Assembly (NCBI GenBank): GCA_032622095.1
Contig: CP136061.1
Span: 262,912,077-262,976,076, forward strand
From: Siphonodentalium dalli
Taxonomy: Eukaryota; Mollusca; Scaphopoda; Gadilida; Siphonodentaliidae
Direction: 5' to 3'
Length of the DNA stretch: 64,000 nt
How positions within the stretch are numbered: the stretch's first letter is position 1; each line of letters opens with the position of its first letter. Under the pieces are notes generated by a model. That model was not told the origin of the DNA and ran no database searches. It was given only the letters and a program-made list of their open reading frames with translations. Below are positions 10,095 through 18,742 of the stretch, piece after piece. Both the position numbers and the translations under genes were made by a program.

Positions 10095-10445
10095 AGTAGT
10101 AATGGTGGGCACTATGGCCCAGTACCCCCCAGACATGGGCACTATGGCCCAGTACCCCCCAGACATGGGCACTATGGCCCAGTACCCCCCAGACATGGGC
10201 ACTATGGCCCAGTACCCCCCCAGACATGGGCACTATGGCCCATGGGCCATAGTGCCCATGTCTGGGGGGTACTGGGCCATAGTGCCCATGTCTGGGGGGG
10301 TACTGGGCCATAGTGCCCATGTCTGGGGGGTACTGGGCCATAGTGCCCATGTCTGGGGGTACTGGGCCATAGTTCCCACCCTGAGGATAGATGTTCCTGT
10401 CATTGATGTGACATTTCTGATCGAAAAAATGAAAATGGACTTAGA
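10095..10445. repeat. Polinton left terminal inverted repeat, itself a palindromic array
   Basis: AGTAGTAATGGT is followed by four ~30-bp units of GGGCACTATGGCCCAGTACC(C)... in one direction and four in the opposite direction, meeting at CCCATGGG (centre about 10242). An inner, non-repeated part runs to GGACTTAGA at 10445. The whole is repeated inverted at the right end with one unit fewer. Confidence 0.9.
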
Positions 10446-10830
10446 CATTTTTTCATTACTAATTTAAAAGTTTGTATAATTCTGACCAGAGATGACACAT
10501 CGACACGAACAGAATCAATTGGTGGGGATCCTACAGTGAAAACGATTTTGTTGAAATTTATCATTTATTTTTCAAAAACAAGAACAAGAACAATGAACAA
10601 TAATATATTATTATACATCAATAATATTAACAAAGAACAATAATTTATGTACAAAACAAGGTCTCAGATTTGAAGAAACTTAATTGAACATCCTACAACA
10701 TCCTACAACATCCTACGCTGAATCAATAACAAAAGAGTCTATTTTGTGGAGTTGTTGACACATTCGTTGTTATCTGGTCGTCGTCTTCTTTGCGTTGTAT
10801 GTATATCAGCCGTCGATGTCCTGGTGAAGT
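10446..10830 (-). other. Non-coding stretch between left TIR and protease; candidate 3' UTR of the late gene block
   Basis: This AT-rich stretch contains TTTATT at 10564-10569 (AATAAA on the minus strand), a likely poly(A) signal for the leftward transcripts. Otherwise only simple CAA/AAT-rich repeats are visible, such as the direct repeat CATCCTACAA near 10690-10715. Confidence 0.4.
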
Positions 10831-11306
10831 TTAATTCAACAGCAAATTTGCTTTTCTGTATAATCGACCATAGTGCTTTCCAAACCATCGAACTATTGTT
10901 CTGTCATTCTTGAAGAAATCCCGAGAATTGAATAATATTTTCATCCTCTTTCCTTTCATCATGTGGTGGAGTGCGAATATACAATATAATCCACACACAT
11001 TTGTCGCACGATGTTGATATCGTGTTGTATTCATAATCCATGCTGATGAGTTCCTTTTTATGAATGGTAACATATATATCGTCTCGGTGGTGGTAGTCCA
11101 AATGAGTCGAAGTAAACAGCTGATCTTCCCTTGAATAACATCAATGTCCAGTGTTCTCCTGGCTGATCCGATGAGTGCGTGTTCACAATATATGCTTGAA
11201 TATGCTGTGGTTTCTTCTCTGGTAACAGATCTCTAGCACAAACATGTGTGTTAAGTTTACACAACCAGGAATTGTCCAGAATATATTGAAGTTCAGCTGT
11301 CTGCAT
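10831..11306 (-). pseudogene. Adenain-like cysteine protease (Polinton maturation protease), two frameshifts
   Basis: The start is ATG at 11306. The catalytic His is in GEHWTLMLF (about residue 52) and the Asp in VYFDSFGLPPP (about residue 67). The frame then changes near 11085 and again near 11030, and the Gln/Cys part (YQHRATNVCGLYC) is in a third frame. His-Asp-(Gln)-Cys order and the CGxYC block match adenovirus-type proteases used by Polintons to mature capsid proteins. The first 14 nt overlap the upstream gene. With two frameshifts the gene is broken as read; short indels from long-read assembly are an alternative cause. Confidence 0.7.
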
Positions 11307-11751
11307 CGCTGTAATTCTCTTTGACTCGCTGTGACCACATCAGAGTCCACTCTGCGTCGAATTTTTTGCGGTTGAGCTCCAAACTGTTTCTCAGATGATC
11401 CCACATGATGAATGCTTCGAACTTCTCCTTGCAGTGTGGGTTTAACCCTATCAGCTTCGGGAACCATCTTTCCATAACATTGTATATGTCAAGTTTAATC
11501 AGCGCTAAGTCGATAAACTGGTTTGTCCAATCATCAGTTGTAGAGAACAAACACAGAACATGTTCACGTTGACTAGGATGTTCTATTTTACATCCTTCAC
11601 AGTTTGCTGACACTTCCTTACGAATAATTTCTTGTAGTTCTTCAATCATAGCGTTGTTGAGTGTGTCCAAGATCAGGTTCCATCTCGGAGCAAAGTTTTG
11701 TGAACGTTGGTATTCTTCATAGTAGTTCCATAGCTGTGATGTGAACTCCAT
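11293..11751 (-). CDS. Hypothetical Polinton protein, 152 aa
   Basis: It starts at ATG 11751, 2 bp below the capsid stop, and overlaps the protease start by 14 nt. The sequence is mostly helical, with a possible metal site CEGC...H...H..C (about residues 50-66), and is acidic to neutral. I do not recognise it. Its place between capsid and protease suggests an assembly or virion accessory role, by context only. Confidence 0.6.
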   Translation of the reverse strand: MEFTSQLWNYYEEYQRSQNFAPRWNLILDTLNNAMIEELQEIIRKEVSANCEGCKIEHPSQREHVLCLFSTTDDWTNQFIDLALIKLDIYNVMERWFPKLIGLNPHCKEKFEAFIMWDHLRNSLELNRKKFDAEWTLMWSQRVKENYSDADS

Positions 11752-11752
11752 C

Positions 11753-13057
11753 CTAATAGTCAGTAAGCACTTCTCTCAAAGCTGTGATCTCTATTTCACT
11801 GTCGAATTCAGCATACACCAAAACGTTGACGGCTGTAGTGAGAGCTGTCAAGAACTGAAGCTCCAAACGCAGGTTCCCTGTCTTTATAGGATGTAGATGT
11901 CCCTCGTCACTTCCTTGGTCCGGTGTCAAGTCGAAACCCCACAAACAATAACCATTCATATATTCTTTTAAATTAATGCCAATTGATTTGTTAACACCAA
12001 ACATTCCTAAAGATTGATACAAAGATAAATATGATCTGAGACATTGTTTTGTTGCGAAGTTTGGTTCAAATGGACGGTTATGTATTGTATGACCGTCTTG
12101 ACTAACTTCCAATTTATTCAAACTGAAATGTTTGAAGTGGAATGGATTGGTACCCAAATCTCCATTCATATCTTTATTTTCGACCAACGCAATAAAAAGT
12201 CTCTTTGGTAATTGTCCTTGAAATAAGTGGTCTTCAATTTTTGATCTAAGTCCAGTACTAATTGTAAAAGTTTTTATTTCTACTCGTCTGATAGGTAGTT
12301 TCATTTTTGACTGGGCAATTTCTTGATTTAATTTATTTGAGACCGCTGGAAAGAGACTAACTGTTCTGACATGGAACACTGCTGATTCGAAAACAATTTG
12401 TCCATCCTCGGAGCCAATGAGGCAAAATTTTGATGGTGATCTGTTTAATCTGATACGAATTTCAATTCCATTTGGTAAATATTTTTCTTGAAGAAACAGA
12501 TCGGTGTGTAAGCGTCCGCATAGTTCAACAAATTTACTACCAGTGATCAAACTTTCTCTAGAAGTTAATCCAGCATTAGCACCACCTTTGGTGCTCTCTT
12601 CAAATTGTTCTGCTGTATCGCCATACCACATTTCTAAATTTGCTAATTGATTATCTTTATATTCTTGAGAGTATCCCAACAGATTTTCGAAATATGCTCG
12701 GTATGGGTAAGTGTCAGAATTCGAAGTTATCAATTTGTTGTTCAAGTAAACATCGATACTGCTGAACATGCTATGAAAGAAATTGTTAACAGGTGCTAAT
12801 TCCGTACCAGCCCCCAAATTAGTTCCATCTTTTTTTGTAATTTTGAATTTCACATAAAGATAAGATTGATTAATATCTGTCCACTTTTCGGTTTGAGATG
12901 GTATGACAAACTCTATCGGAGCAGAATTATTCAGCGGTGCAATAGGATGATTTTCGATCCACTGCGATTCTGACATTGTAGCCACCGTTGGTGGAACATG
13001 TGTTATATCAAGTTCCGATTTATTGCATTCGCATGATCCATTTACCATTTGTGCCAT
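11753..13057 (-). CDS. Polinton major capsid protein (double jelly-roll), 434 aa, intact
   Basis: The frame is uninterrupted. Landmarks known from Polinton capsids include APIEFVIPSQTEKWTDINQS, NNFFHSMFSSIDVYLNN, PYRAYFENLLGYSQEYK, then in the second half LPKRLFIALVENKDMNG and FHFKHFSLNKLEVSQDG, ending GNLRLELQF...AEFDSEIEI. Proteins of this family are often labelled F54H12.2-like in animal genomes. By family knowledge it forms hexameric (trimeric double-barrel) capsomers. It sits 2 bp from the small basic protein upstream and directly before the 152-aa gene. This is one of the few undamaged genes of the element. Confidence 0.9.
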   Translation of the reverse strand: MAQMVNGSCECNKSELDITHVPPTVATMSESQWIENHPIAPLNNSAPIEFVIPSQTEKWTDINQSYLYVKFKITKKDGTNLGAGTELAPVNNFFHSMFSSIDVYLNNKLITSNSDTYPYRAYFENLLGYSQEYKDNQLANLEMWYGDTAEQFEESTKGGANAGLTSRESLITGSKFVELCGRLHTDLFLQEKYLPNGIEIRIRLNRSPSKFCLIGSEDGQIVFESAVFHVRTVSLFPAVSNKLNQEIAQSKMKLPIRRVEIKTFTISTGLRSKIEDHLFQGQLPKRLFIALVENKDMNGDLGTNPFHFKHFSLNKLEVSQDGHTIHNRPFEPNFATKQCLRSYLSLYQSLGMFGVNKSIGINLKEYMNGYCLWGFDLTPDQGSDEGHLHPIKTGNLRLELQFLTALTTAVNVLVYAEFDSEIEITALREVLTDY

Positions 13058-13059
13058 GA

Positions 13060-13434
13060 TTAATCAAAAATATCAAGAGCTCGACTGCTAGGATGTTTTT
13101 TCGACTGACTTTTTCGGCGTTTGACAGCTGAATGATTCATTTTTGAAGTCGCTACTCTTTTTCTAGGTTTTTTTCTCGAGTTCAAAATTTGATTTTTAGC
13201 TTGTGTGCCAAAAGATTTTAAAGCTTTTTAACCTTCAGACATCAACGCTTCTTTCGGACTTTTACCTTGATTAATAATTTCATCTGCAACACCAAAAGTG
13301 TGTTTTTTCGCAAGTTGTAAAGCTGTCCGACCAAGCGGTTTTAGAAATGGTATAGCAGATCTCATAACTGATTTGAAAATTGAACCAATACCATTACCAT
13401 ATTGCCGTGGTACGCCTCTATACACGGGGAACAT
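13060..13434 (-). pseudogene. Small basic virion-type protein of Polinton, internal TAA
   Basis: The N-terminus MFPVYRGVPRQYGNGIGSIF followed by AIPFLKPLGRTALQLAKK is characteristic of a short Polinton protein with an amphipathic Gly/Ala-rich start. I know of similar membrane-active or core-type virion proteins in related viruses, but the exact role is not established. An in-frame TAA occurs at 13228-13230; the same frame then continues with a very basic tail (SRKKPRKRVATS, KRRKSQSKKH) to a proper stop at 13060, 2 bp before the capsid ATG. The continuity of the basic tail shows the stop is secondary (mutation or readthrough). Confidence 0.65.
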
Positions 13435-13439
13435 TGTTT

Positions 13440-14291
13440 TTAGAACTCCTCTCGTTTTCTGAAATGTAGCTTCACCAAAGACTTACCACCAATAAACTGA
13501 ATTGATTTTCCTGTGTCGCCACTTATATTTACACTAATTTTGTCAAAGTATGACTTTGAAACTGGAACATAATGTAAATTTAAAAATTCATGTTTTACAT
13601 GTAATCCGTCGATATCTCTTTTACTTCTGAAAGAAACAACTCGTAAAATTTGTACTTCAACATTTCCAACAAATGTGTAATCGGCAATATCAGAATAAAC
13701 AAACATTAGATTATGACCAACATTAAAATCTACACCAAACGGAAATCTATTATTTGAATAAAAATCTTCAGAAGCGTTTTCAGTTTTGTAACCCAACTTG
13801 TGTAAAAGACATTGTGGTAATTCAATTCCTAGTTTTGTGTTACTTAAACTCTTGCGAATAATTTTCACACGTTTTGTAGCTTTTGAGTACACGATGTGAA
13901 ATCCGTATTCGTTTTGCATTGCTTCTCCAAGTGTTTCATCAATTACATCTTGCATTGTATCAAGTAAATCTGTCGCAGAGGTATACGAACCATTTTGTAT
14001 CTGTATTTCAAGTGCATGAACGCCATCAGGTCTCCTAAATATCTTTTCTTCAAAACGATTTTGAAGAACAGACAGTAATATTGCATCAGTTGTAATCAAA
14101 TTGAATTTACACGAATCCCCTGTAACATTGTATGTTTCTGAAGGTGTTATCAGTTCGGCTAATGCAACTTCCCATTTTTCTTTATCAATTTGAACTGGTT
14201 TTGGTAATTGTACAGTAAAACAACATTGAGTATTGTTTGGATACATTACCATCGAACTGTCGCTCGGAATTGTAATGTAGAAAGGATTCAT
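13440..14291 (-). CDS. Polinton minor capsid (penton-like) protein, 283 aa, intact
   Basis: The start MNPFYITIPSDSSMVMYPNN and the following FTVQLPKPVQIDKEKWEVAL with AELITPSETYNV are typical of the single jelly-roll penton-type protein of Polintons. The rest alternates predicted beta strands, e.g. LHYVPVSKSYFDKISV near the C-terminus. It would occupy capsid vertices. Its ATG overlaps the stop of the small membrane protein by 4 nt (ATGA), showing the compact gene packing. The reading frame has no break. Confidence 0.85.
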   Translation of the reverse strand: MNPFYITIPSDSSMVMYPNNTQCCFTVQLPKPVQIDKEKWEVALAELITPSETYNVTGDSCKFNLITTDAILLSVLQNRFEEKIFRRPDGVHALEIQIQNGSYTSATDLLDTMQDVIDETLGEAMQNEYGFHIVYSKATKRVKIIRKSLSNTKLGIELPQCLLHKLGYKTENASEDFYSNNRFPFGVDFNVGHNLMFVYSDIADYTFVGNVEVQILRVVSFRSKRDIDGLHVKHEFLNLHYVPVSKSYFDKISVNISGDTGKSIQFIGGKSLVKLHFRKREEF

Positions 14292-14551
14292 ACTTTCAAA
14301 ATTTCTGCCGACTGATTTTTCAAATATTTCAAACGCGGTGTTGGTAAAATGTACCCCAAAGAACTACTGAGTAAAATTAACCACAGTTCGTTATTTTCAC
14401 TTTGTAAACTTAAATGAACAATTGCTGTAGCGATTATACCAACAATTATAATAATTTGTGTAAAATATGTTACTTGATTTTTTGCAATTTTTTCTCCACA
14501 GATTTGAAATTGTGATGGAGCATCGAGACCAACTGAACCATTTTGAGACAT
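14288..14551 (-). CDS. Small conserved Polinton membrane protein, 87 aa
   Basis: I chose the ATG at 14551 because the conserved part starts there (LDAPSQFQICGEKIAKNQVT). Two hydrophobic segments follow: YFTQIIIIVGIIATAIVHLS (about 30-50) and LWLILLSSSLGYILPTPRLK (about 57-76). A short protein of this design, with APAxF-ICG at the front and LGYLLPxP at the end, recurs in animal Polintons, usually near capsid genes; its function is unknown to me. The stop overlaps the penton ATG by 4 nt. Confidence 0.7.
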   Translation of the reverse strand: MSQNGSVGLDAPSQFQICGEKIAKNQVTYFTQIIIIVGIIATAIVHLSLQSENNELWLILLSSSLGYILPTPRLKYLKNQSAEILKV

Positions 14552-14561
14552 GTTAAAAGTT

Positions 14562-15658
14562 TTATACCAAATTTGTGGCAGGTATCCAACTGTCAAATTT
14601 TTTAGGATAACCAGCCCAATGAACTTTAATTTCTCTAACTGATTTACCAGCAACTTTTCTTGAACGTTTACCAACAACTGATTCAATTTCGTAAACTTTA
14701 TTATCTTTTATATGTTGAATTTCTTTACCATAAAATGATCCTGCGATGTTTTCACCATCTAAATCTACTAATTTGTAAGTTAATGGTGTACTTTTACAAA
14801 CTCTACTAATTTTGAAAATTTCTTTTGTCCAATTTGGAAGATATACTTTATCAAAAGTTCTCTTTGTTTTATTTATTCTAACAAAATCTCCAACTTTCAA
14901 CATCTTATCTTTTTTCGTTTTTAACTTTCCATAAAGATTTCTGGAAACTTCAATTTCATTTTCTCGAGTTACTAAAACTGGTGCCATCTTAATACTTCTA
15001 TGAAAACTTTTGTTGTAAGAATTCACAAAATCGTGCAAAACATCAACGTATTTCAAAGTTTGATTATGTGTAAAATATTTCCACATCTTTGTTTTCAATG
15101 TCCGTTGAAAACGTTCAACTATACTTGCTTTTGTCTCTGGATTCTCTGTTGTGAAAAAATGAATTTTCTTAGATTTCAAAAATTGTAAAAATAATTTATT
15201 TTTGAATTCTGAACCTTTGTCAGATTGAAATGAAGCTGGTTTTCGTTTTGATGATTTGAGAATTTTCTGAAATGTTTTAACTAAAGTTTTACCAGTTTTA
15301 TCTTTAATTTTTTCAACCCATGCAAATTTTGAGAACACATCAATAACACAAAGTAAATATCTGTATTTGTCATTGTGCTTTTGCAAAGTTTGCAAATCTG
15401 CCAGATCAGCTTGCCACTGAATATCAATTCCTGCAACAATAGTTTTACGTCTGCGAAATTTCCGAACAATTGGTTTGTGCAAAGTATATGTTTTTTGCCA
15501 TTGTAACCATTTTTTAACATCTGAAAGTTTAATTTTGTTATTTGTTTCTTTTGCATTTTAAAAAAGTTGATTTGCTCCACTGAAACCACCAACTTCTTTT
15601 GGATTGTAGTAAATTTCAGTTAGAAGTTTGTCAAATTTTATGTAAGTGAGGACCATCC
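14562..15658 (-). pseudogene. Polinton integrase with chromodomain, one in-frame stop
   Basis: The RVE fold carries the DDE triad: Asp in WQADLADL, Asp in SFQSDKGSEF, Glu in KASIVERFQ, with ~34 residues between the last two. A C-terminal chromodomain follows (VYEIESVVG...IKVHWAGYPKKFDSWIP). The integrase inserts the element and leaves the 6-bp duplication. Upstream in the same frame are the usual N-terminal landmarks IYYNPKEVGGFSG and KKWLQWQKTYTLHKP, but a TAA at about 15556-15558 lies between them. The stretch after that stop has only a non-ATG start near 15482. The catalytic part is intact; the gene as a whole is interrupted. Confidence 0.85.
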
Positions 15659-16346
15659 TTTCAAAATAGTTTTTCTGGTTTCTGGTGTTAAAATATCAAC
15701 TGAACGTTTTCTTGACTTGCCACTGATAGGAGTTGCATGAGGTGTATGAAACACATCACCAGTGTGACCTTTTAAATGTCTTTGCATCCACAGCCATCGA
15801 TCCCTGTTACCTACATAATCTTGTGGTATATTAAGTTCCCCCAATCCACGTAGGAATGTTTCATAACCAACTGGGTTAAAACCTTTTCGGTGAAGGAACA
15901 ACATCGTTTATCAAATCAATTATATTTGATCCAGTAACTGTTTCTGTTCCATAAATTAATTGTCCACGATCATCCCATCTAAGTTTAGGATTAGTTGACA
16001 ACAATGATAAAATTTGTTGTGCTTTACCACGAAATTTAGATGGCACACTTTCCAATATATGGTCACTCATTTTCCCAAAGTTTTCAGATAACTTTTGTTC
16101 AGGTAAACTGAATTTTGAATTTAAAGATTTTTGTGAAGTTTTCAATTTGTACAAATTTTCTCCAAATAACTGTGACTTTTCTGATTCAGAAATATTTTTA
16201 TCATAAACTGATTTCAATTCTTTGTAAGAATCTGAAACATTTGAAATTGCAGGATCAGGAGGTAATTGAGGTTTATTCATTTCTGACATTTCCCATTGTT
16301 TGAAATCTTCCAACATTCTGAATGGTACAATAACCATTTTCTTCAT
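15638..16346 (-). pseudogene. Conserved Polinton structural-type protein, one frameshift
   Basis: The start is ATG 16346 (KKMVIVPFRMLEDFKQWE). The first frame carries a helical region and then PKLRWDDRGQLIYG, TGSNIIDLINDVV. The continuation, KGFNPVGYETFLRGLGELNI followed by NRDRWLWMQRHL, is in another frame; the change is in the run CCGAAAAGGTTTTAACC near 15885. Polintons commonly encode a protein with this R-W-D-x-x-G...G-S-N-I-x-D-L order next to the integrase; I know no proven function. The homopolymer context makes either a mutation or a sequencing indel plausible. It overlaps the beginning of the integrase frame by about 20 bp. Confidence 0.65.
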
Positions 16347-16366
16347 ATTTATTTGAGATTTAGTTT

Positions 16367-16729
16367 TTACAAAATATTTTTAACAACTGCACCTAATGTT
16401 TTGCTAATCAATGGAGCAAGAAATAATAATGGTAAAAAGCCACCTTTTTGATTCAAAATTTTCTTCTTTTGTTGCAAAGGTTTGTTCTTGTCTGCAAGAT
16501 ATCTGATATGTTTACGCTTCGAATGTAACTTGCGGTTCTGAGCTTCATTCAGTTTTACATTACCTTTTAAAAGATTTTGACAACATTCTGAAATGCAATC
16601 CATCACTTGTTTCGGAGCATCGTTGATCATTTTCTTTTTATATGCAGATGGAACTTTACTCATTGCAACAATCAACTCACCATATTTTTTTATCAGCGGT
16701 GCTTTCCGGCTCTTAGTTTTTGAAGGCAT
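16367..16729 (-). CDS. Small basic Polinton protein with conserved QKGGFLP motif
   Basis: I start at the ATG at 16729 (PSKTKSRKAPLIKKYGEL); a GTG two codons upstream is less likely. The middle (CISECCQNLLKGNVKLNEAQ, RKLHSKRKHIRYLADK) and the end LNQKGGFLPLLFLAPLIS followed by LGAVV are well-known recurring features of a short Polinton protein. The C-terminus is hydrophobic and Gly-Gly precedes it. By analogy with small basic adenoviral core/membrane peptides it may be processed by the protease, but the cleavage consensus is not matched exactly, so this is only a guess. About 120 residues, undamaged. Confidence 0.65.
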   Translation of the reverse strand: MPSKTKSRKAPLIKKYGELIVAMSKVPSAYKKKMINDAPKQVMDCISECCQNLLKGNVKLNEAQNRKLHSKRKHIRYLADKNKPLQQKKKILNQKGGFLPLLFLAPLISKTLGAVVKNIL

Positions 16730-16785
16730 CTTCACAGTCTAAGTAGTTGTCTCAAAATGAGCAGAAAAATTATATGTTTCATCTT

Positions 16786-17373
16786 TTATCTTTTCGGATT
16801 GAACCATTCTAAAGCTTCGAATGCAGATTTCGATGCATCAGACAACGGCATAAAATTTGAAAATTCAAGATCAATAACTGGTTTTTTTTGTAACGGTTGA
16901 TGTTGAGGGTTCTGCTGAGAAGGTATAGGTGTAAATTTAGAATGTTGATTTTGTTGAGTTTGCATCGGTGTAAACTTTGAATGATTTAGAGAAAGCTTTG
17001 TTTTACGTTTAGATTCTTTTTGATTACCTCTTTGTTGTGTTTGCTTCCGAGTAATCTTTGAACGTTTTGGAGAAACCTTTGATTTACTTTTAGATTGTCT
17101 ACCAGTTTGTTCAAATGAATTTTTCAAAAGACTTCTAATTAAAACTCCTCCAAGAAACCCACTACCACCTCGTTGTAAAATTAATTTGCGTTTTGTTTCC
17201 ATATCAGTTGATCGATCAGAGATTTTTTTAAGAACATTTTTATTTCTCTGAAAAAACTTTTTTGTCTGTGATGGTAATTTCCAATCATTTTCAAGAAATA
17301 ATTCAGCTGCAAAAGTGAAGAAATTTATAATTTGTGACAGTTCATCATGACTAAACATCTCGGTGGACGACAT
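16786..17373 (-). CDS. Polinton protein with QRGGSGFLGG motif and Gln/Ser/Lys-rich tail
   Basis: The start is ATG 17373 (SSTEMFSHDELSQIINFF). After a helical ~65 residues, KRKLILQRGGSGFLGGVLIR parallels the LNQKGGFL segment of the next gene, suggesting the two are distant paralogues or share a processing/membrane module. The rest is low-complexity and basic (KSKSKVSPKRSKITRKQTQQ), with an internal repeat HSKFTPMQTQQ/HSKFTPIPSQQ. It overlaps nothing, but follows the ATPase stop by 34 nt. Function unknown. Confidence 0.6.
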   Translation of the reverse strand: MSSTEMFSHDELSQIINFFTFAAELFLENDWKLPSQTKKFFQRNKNVLKKISDRSTDMETKRKLILQRGGSGFLGGVLIRSLLKNSFEQTGRQSKSKSKVSPKRSKITRKQTQQRGNQKESKRKTKLSLNHSKFTPMQTQQNQHSKFTPIPSQQNPQHQPLQKKPVIDLEFSNFMPLSDASKSAFEALEWFNPKR

Positions 17374-17407
17374 GGTTCTAAAATGAAAAAAGTAACAACA
17401 ACTGAAT

Positions 17408-18058
17408 TTATACTTTTGAATATATGACAGGACCTCGGTCATTAGCTGTCAACCATTTATGGAAAATATCAGTTCTAATTCGCAAATAATTTTCTGTTCT
17501 AGGATGAAAATCTACTAAAATATATCCATGATTTATTGAAGTTGCATCTTCGTATGCTTGTTTCAAATGATTGGTTTGCATTTGATGAGCCAAAACTTTT
17601 ATTTGATTTTTATCTCGAACGCTTTGAAATAAAACCATGTAGTGTGCATTCAAACTTATAGTTCTGCTACTTTTTGATTTTTGGAACATGTTTTGAGTAA
17701 TGTAAATTATTGAAGCATTTCGATGATCACCTTTTCTAGTAAACCAAAGCATTATTTTGTCTTCATCTTGTTCCCCCATCATGTCATCGAAAACAACAAG
17801 ATGAGGAAATGATTTATCTGATACAATTTCCTCATCATCGTCTGGAATACCATCGATAAACTCAACGTTATCAATTTCTTTTATACGATTGTATGTGTCT
17901 TGCCATTCTTTGTAACACCAAACTATTTTCTTTGGTGGTGTTTGGAATAAATCGTGTTTAAATTCAATAACTTTTTTAACAAATTCTGTTTTACCTGATC
18001 CACTAGGTCCGCTGATAAAGAAATTACACGGATGTTGGAAAAGTAAAGATTCTTCCAT
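17408..18058 (-). CDS. A32-like DNA-packaging ATPase (FtsK/HerA superfamily), intact
   Basis: Walker A GPSGSGKT is at residues 17-24 and Walker B LVVFDD at 87-92, followed by the sensor-like ASIIYITQNMF (conserved Gln/Asn). At 216 aa the length is usual for Polinton ATPases. The family drives genome packaging into the capsid. The start ATG at 18058 is 33 nt downstream of the previous gene's stop. The frame is clean. Confidence 0.9.
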   Translation of the reverse strand: MEESLLFQHPCNFFISGPSGSGKTEFVKKVIEFKHDLFQTPPKKIVWCYKEWQDTYNRIKEIDNVEFIDGIPDDDEEIVSDKSFPHLVVFDDMMGEQDEDKIMLWFTRKGDHRNASIIYITQNMFQKSKSSRTISLNAHYMVLFQSVRDKNQIKVLAHQMQTNHLKQAYEDATSINHGYILVDFHPRTENYLRIRTDIFHKWLTANDRGPVIYSKV

Positions 18059-18091
18059 GTTGTCACTTTGATGTCTAATCAGAGAGTGAAC

Positions 18092-18742
18092 TTAACGACG
18101 TGTGAATTTAGTTCGTAAAGAGAAATCTCCAAAGCTGTAAATATTTCCATACATTTCAATAATCCAATTATTATAGTCTTCTATTCTTCTGTACTTTGTT
18201 CTGTAAATAAAAAAATCATCCCCCAAAATGTTTTTAATTTTTGCATATGTTGACATTTCTTTTGTTAACAAATACCCATAGATCCTAGGAACTGATTCAA
18301 AAGTTCCCCCAGCAAGAGGAAAATGATCTTCATACTTTGTATAATGAATATAGTCATGTTCATCAAAAGTTCCTAAATCTAAATCTAAATGGTGTTGATC
18401 ACCACCAAATATCCAAAAATCAGATATTTTTTCAATGAGAAAAAATGTTTTGAATTTAATAAATGATTCAATATATTTTTGAGAGAAATGAGAAGATATA
18501 CTTGACTCAAGATAGGCCAATCTCTGTAAACATTCGCCGACATCACAGCATCGTAGTATTGCTTTCTTTTCTCTTTCAAACCAGACTTCTTGTAATTCCT
18601 TCTTTATCTCTGGAATAAGCGTTGACTGTGCCACCAAATATCCATAAATCTTCTCAGCAATTTCTGGAGGTACTACTCCTGCCAACATCTTGACATGAAA
18701 TGACTCAACATCTCCATCCGTATGGATATGTATGAATACCAT
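18092..18742 (-). CDS. Hypothetical Polinton protein overlapping the PolB 3' end
   Basis: The longest frame begins at 18796, but the first ATG that leaves little overlap is 18742 (VFIHIHTDGDVESFHVK); another is at 18688. The overlap with the PolB stop (18705) is 38 nt. The protein is ~216 aa, with CCDVGECLQRLAYLESS and FPLAGGTFESVPRIYGYLL as its most distinctive stretches, no membrane segment and no motif I recognise. Its position between polymerase and ATPase suggests an early or replication accessory role, by context only. Confidence 0.55.
   Translation of the reverse strand: MVFIHIHTDGDVESFHVKMLAGVVPPEIAEKIYGYLVAQSTLIPEIKKELQEVWFEREKKAILRCCDVGECLQRLAYLESSISSHFSQKYIESFIKFKTFFLIEKISDFWIFGGDQHHLDLDLGTFDEHDYIHYTKYEDHFPLAGGTFESVPRIYGYLLTKEMSTYAKIKNILGDDFFIYRTKYRRIEDYNNWIIEMYGNIYSFGDFSLRTKFTRR

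Noticed and set aside
10060-10467. Open frames on both strands made of repeated MGTMAQYPPD / GHSAHVWG peptides
   Set aside because: They are read through the palindromic 30-bp units of the Polinton end; the unit length divisible by three keeps frames open.
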